64,000 nt of DNA from Streptomyces sp. NBC_00704 (GTDB lineage Bacteria; Actinomycetota; Actinomycetes; Streptomycetales; Streptomycetaceae): assembly GCF_036226605.1 (NCBI RefSeq), contig NZ_CP109000.1, positions 6,940,501 to 7,004,500 on the forward strand, read 5' to 3'. Below, in pieces: positions 62,273 to 64,000 of the stretch. How positions within the stretch are numbered: position 1 is the first letter of the stretch; each line of letters opens with the position of its first letter. The position numbers and the translations under genes are program-made. A model generated the notes under the pieces. It was not told the origin of the DNA, did not search any database, and saw only the letters and a list, made by a program, of their open reading frames with translations.

Positions 62273-63194
62273 CGAGGACCGGCGCGCGGCCTTGACGCGC
62301 CTGCGGGAGCCGGTCGCCCGCTGGATGTTCGTGGCGCCCGCCGGGGTGTACCTCACGCTGTTCTTCGGATACCCGGTCGTCAAGAACGTCGTGATGAGTT
62401 TTCAGCAGTACTCGACCACCACGTTCTACACCGGTGCCGCGCCGTTCGTGGGACTGCGCAACTACGCGGAGGTCCTGTCGTCGGACCTGTTCTCCGAGGC
62501 CCTGCTGACGACGGCCCTGTTCACCGTCGGTTCGCTCGCCGGGCAGTTCGCGCTGGGGCTGGCCCTCGCGCTGTTCTTCCGGCGGCGCTTCCCGCTCGGC
62601 GGGGTGCTGCGGTCGCTCCTGCTGCTTCCGTGGCTGCTGCCGTTGGTCGCCTCCGGGGCGACGTGGAGGCGGATGCTCGACACCGACACGGGCGTCGTCA
62701 ACGACGCGCTGCGCGGCCTGCACCTCGTGTCGTCCGGCGTGCCCTGGCTGACCGGCACCTCGGAGGCGCTGGTCTCGGTGATCGTCGTCAACATCTGGGT
62801 GGGCGTTCCCTTCAACACCGCGATCCTGTATGGCGGGTTGCAGGACATTCCGACGCGGCTGTACGAGGCGGCGAGGATCGACGGAGCCGGTCCCGTGGCC
62901 ACGTTCCGCCATGTCACCTGGCCCCTGCTGCGGCCCGTGGCCGGCGTCGTGCTGGTGCTGGGCGTGATGTACACCCTGAAAGTGCTGGACATCGTGCTCG
63001 TGGTGACCGGCGGCGGACCGGCCGGCGCCACCGAGACCCTCGCCACCCGGTCCTACGAACTGTCCTTCCGGCAGTTCGCGTTCGGGCGCGGCGCCGCCCT
63101 GGGGAACGTGCTCGTCGTCGTCTCGCTCGGATGCGCCTTCCTCTACCTGCACGCCAACCGGCGGGCCCGGCAGGACTGGGAGGCGATCCGGTGA
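62244..63194 (+). CDS. CUT1 sugar ABC transporter permease (MalF-like)
   Basis: 316 residues with about six transmembrane helices, starting in the end of the lipoprotein gene. The EAA loop EAARIDGAGPVATFRHVTWPLL that docks the ATPase is present near the C-terminus. It pairs with the next permease, whose start overlaps this stop by 4 bp (GTGA). Confidence 0.92.
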   Translation: MHSRRRPAPDEDRRAALTRLREPVARWMFVAPAGVYLTLFFGYPVVKNVVMSFQQYSTTTFYTGAAPFVGLRNYAEVLSSDLFSEALLTTALFTVGSLAGQFALGLALALFFRRRFPLGGVLRSLLLLPWLLPLVASGATWRRMLDTDTGVVNDALRGLHLVSSGVPWLTGTSEALVSVIVVNIWVGVPFNTAILYGGLQDIPTRLYEAARIDGAGPVATFRHVTWPLLRPVAGVVLVLGVMYTLKVLDIVLVVTGGGPAGATETLATRSYELSFRQFAFGRGAALGNVLVVVSLGCAFLYLHANRRARQDWEAIR

Positions 63195-64000
63195 GACGCG
63201 CACCCGGACGCGACCTGCTGTCCACCGTCATCGGGATCGTCCTGCTCGCGGTGATGCTCTTCCCGCTCTACTGGATGGTGAACGCCTCCCTCCAGCCGGC
63301 GGGCAGCGCACTGCTGCGGACGGGATGGTTCCCCTCCCACCCGGACTTCGGCGGTTACGCCACCGCGCTGGGCGACCAAGGACGCAACCTCGTCACCAGC
63401 CTCGTCGTGGCCCTGGGCAGCGTCGTGTTCAGCCTCGCGCTCGCCGCGCCGGCGGCCTACGCGCTCGCCTGGCTGCCCCTCCGGGGCGCGGGCGTCGTGC
63501 TCTTCGGCGTCCTGGTGACGCAGACGGTGCCGGGCATCGCGGTCGCCAACGCCCTCTACGGCGCCTACGAGGAGCTGGGTCTCCTCAACTCCTACCCGGG
63601 CCTGATCCTCGCCGACTCGACCGCCGGAGTGCCCTTCGCGATCATCGTTCTGCGCACATCCATGCGGACCATCCCCCGCGAGACCGTCGAGGCCGCGCGC
63701 GTGGACGGCGCCGGGAGGTGGCGCACCTTCCGCTCCGTGGTGCTCCCGATGAGCGCGAACTCGCTGATCACCGCCGCGATCTTCACCTTCCTCCTCGCCT
63801 GGAGCGACTTCCTCTTCGCCCTCACGCTGACCACCACGGAGACCGTCCGGCCGATCACACTGGGGATCTACGACTACCTGGGCGCCCACACGAACCGGTG
63901 GAACGCCGTCATGGCCACCGCGGTCCTGGCCTCCGTACCGGCGGCCGTGCTGCTCGTGCTCGCCCAGCGCCGCATCGCCGCAGGCGCCGCCGACGGAGCC
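63191..64000 (+). CDS. CUT1 sugar ABC transporter permease (MalG-like), 3' end cut by window
   Basis: 270 codons are visible with no stop before the window end. The protein opens with MRRAPGRD and a hydrophobic helix, has about six TM segments, and shows the EAA loop EAARVDGAGRWRTFRSVVLP. Family members end at about 275 residues, so only a few codons are missing. Together with the lipoprotein and MalF-like subunit it forms the membrane part of a sugar importer. Confidence 0.92.
   Translation, partial: MRRAPGRDLLSTVIGIVLLAVMLFPLYWMVNASLQPAGSALLRTGWFPSHPDFGGYATALGDQGRNLVTSLVVALGSVVFSLALAAPAAYALAWLPLRGAGVVLFGVLVTQTVPGIAVANALYGAYEELGLLNSYPGLILADSTAGVPFAIIVLRTSMRTIPRETVEAARVDGAGRWRTFRSVVLPMSANSLITAAIFTFLLAWSDFLFALTLTTTETVRPITLGIYDYLGAHTNRWNAVMATAVLASVPAAVLLVLAQRRIAAGAADGA

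Overview
The window is high-GC (roughly 73% G+C by eye) actinobacterial DNA. Gene style (GTG/TTG starts, 4-bp ATGA/GTGA overlaps, leaderless promoters, TANNNT -10 boxes) and gene content point strongly to Streptomyces or a close relative. It holds about 42 protein genes, two of them cut by the window ends. I found no rRNA, tRNA, CRISPR array, transposase or phage gene.

Layout. 0-7.6 kb: two divergent LacI-regulator/Gfo-Idh-MocA dehydrogenase modules (one also with a phytanoyl-CoA dioxygenase-like gene), a DUF4386 membrane protein and a cupin; this looks like catabolism of a sugar or cyclitol. 7.7-8.2 kb: a GC-rich tandem-repeat array. 8.2-23.6 kb: one tightly coupled six-gene biosynthetic operon on the minus strand, encoding two giant PUFA-synthase-like type I polyketide synthases (reductase-reductase-KS-AT-ACP-KR, then KS-AT-DH-phosphopantetheinyl transferase), a free ACP, an alpha/beta hydrolase, a GT1 glycosyltransferase and a SAM methyltransferase. 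A glycosylated lipid-like polyketide is the most economical inference. 24.2-28.5 kb: a secreted serine-hydrolase-fold protein lacking the usual catalytic Lys, a small conserved protein, and a TetR/class II aldolase/PfkB kinase module.

29.2-35.7 kb: a GST-like protein, then a TPR-CHAT protease divergent from a subtilisin-like protease/ECF sigma/small acidic protein operon. This is a candidate protease-based signalling or conflict system. 35.8-45.6 kb: mostly housekeeping and membrane genes (N-formylglutamate amidohydrolase-like, DUF5713, monomeric isocitrate dehydrogenase, secreted M1 peptidase, MscS channel, LPG-synthase-like flippase), ending with an ABC exporter whose promoter carries a SoxR-like box.

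46.1-49.8 kb: a phenolic-lipid type operon (UbiA prenyltransferase, type III PKS, ICMT-like methyltransferase, flavoprotein) resembling srsABC of S. griseus plus a prenyltransferase. The 3' end of the flavoprotein gene has been tandemly duplicated twice. 50-53 kb: a small hydrophobic protein, a secreted GH6 cellulase with a CebR-type operator, and a divergent LacI regulator with a related palindrome. 53.5-57.6 kb: an SDR/hydrolase pair behind two perfect TetR-like palindromes, a haloperoxidase-like hydrolase and an AraC regulator. 57.9-64 kb: a LuxR-family ATPase regulator (LAL) and a sugar ABC importer (lipoprotein, two permeases; the last is cut by the window end).

All functions are inferred by reading translated sequence and recalling families; no database search was run.
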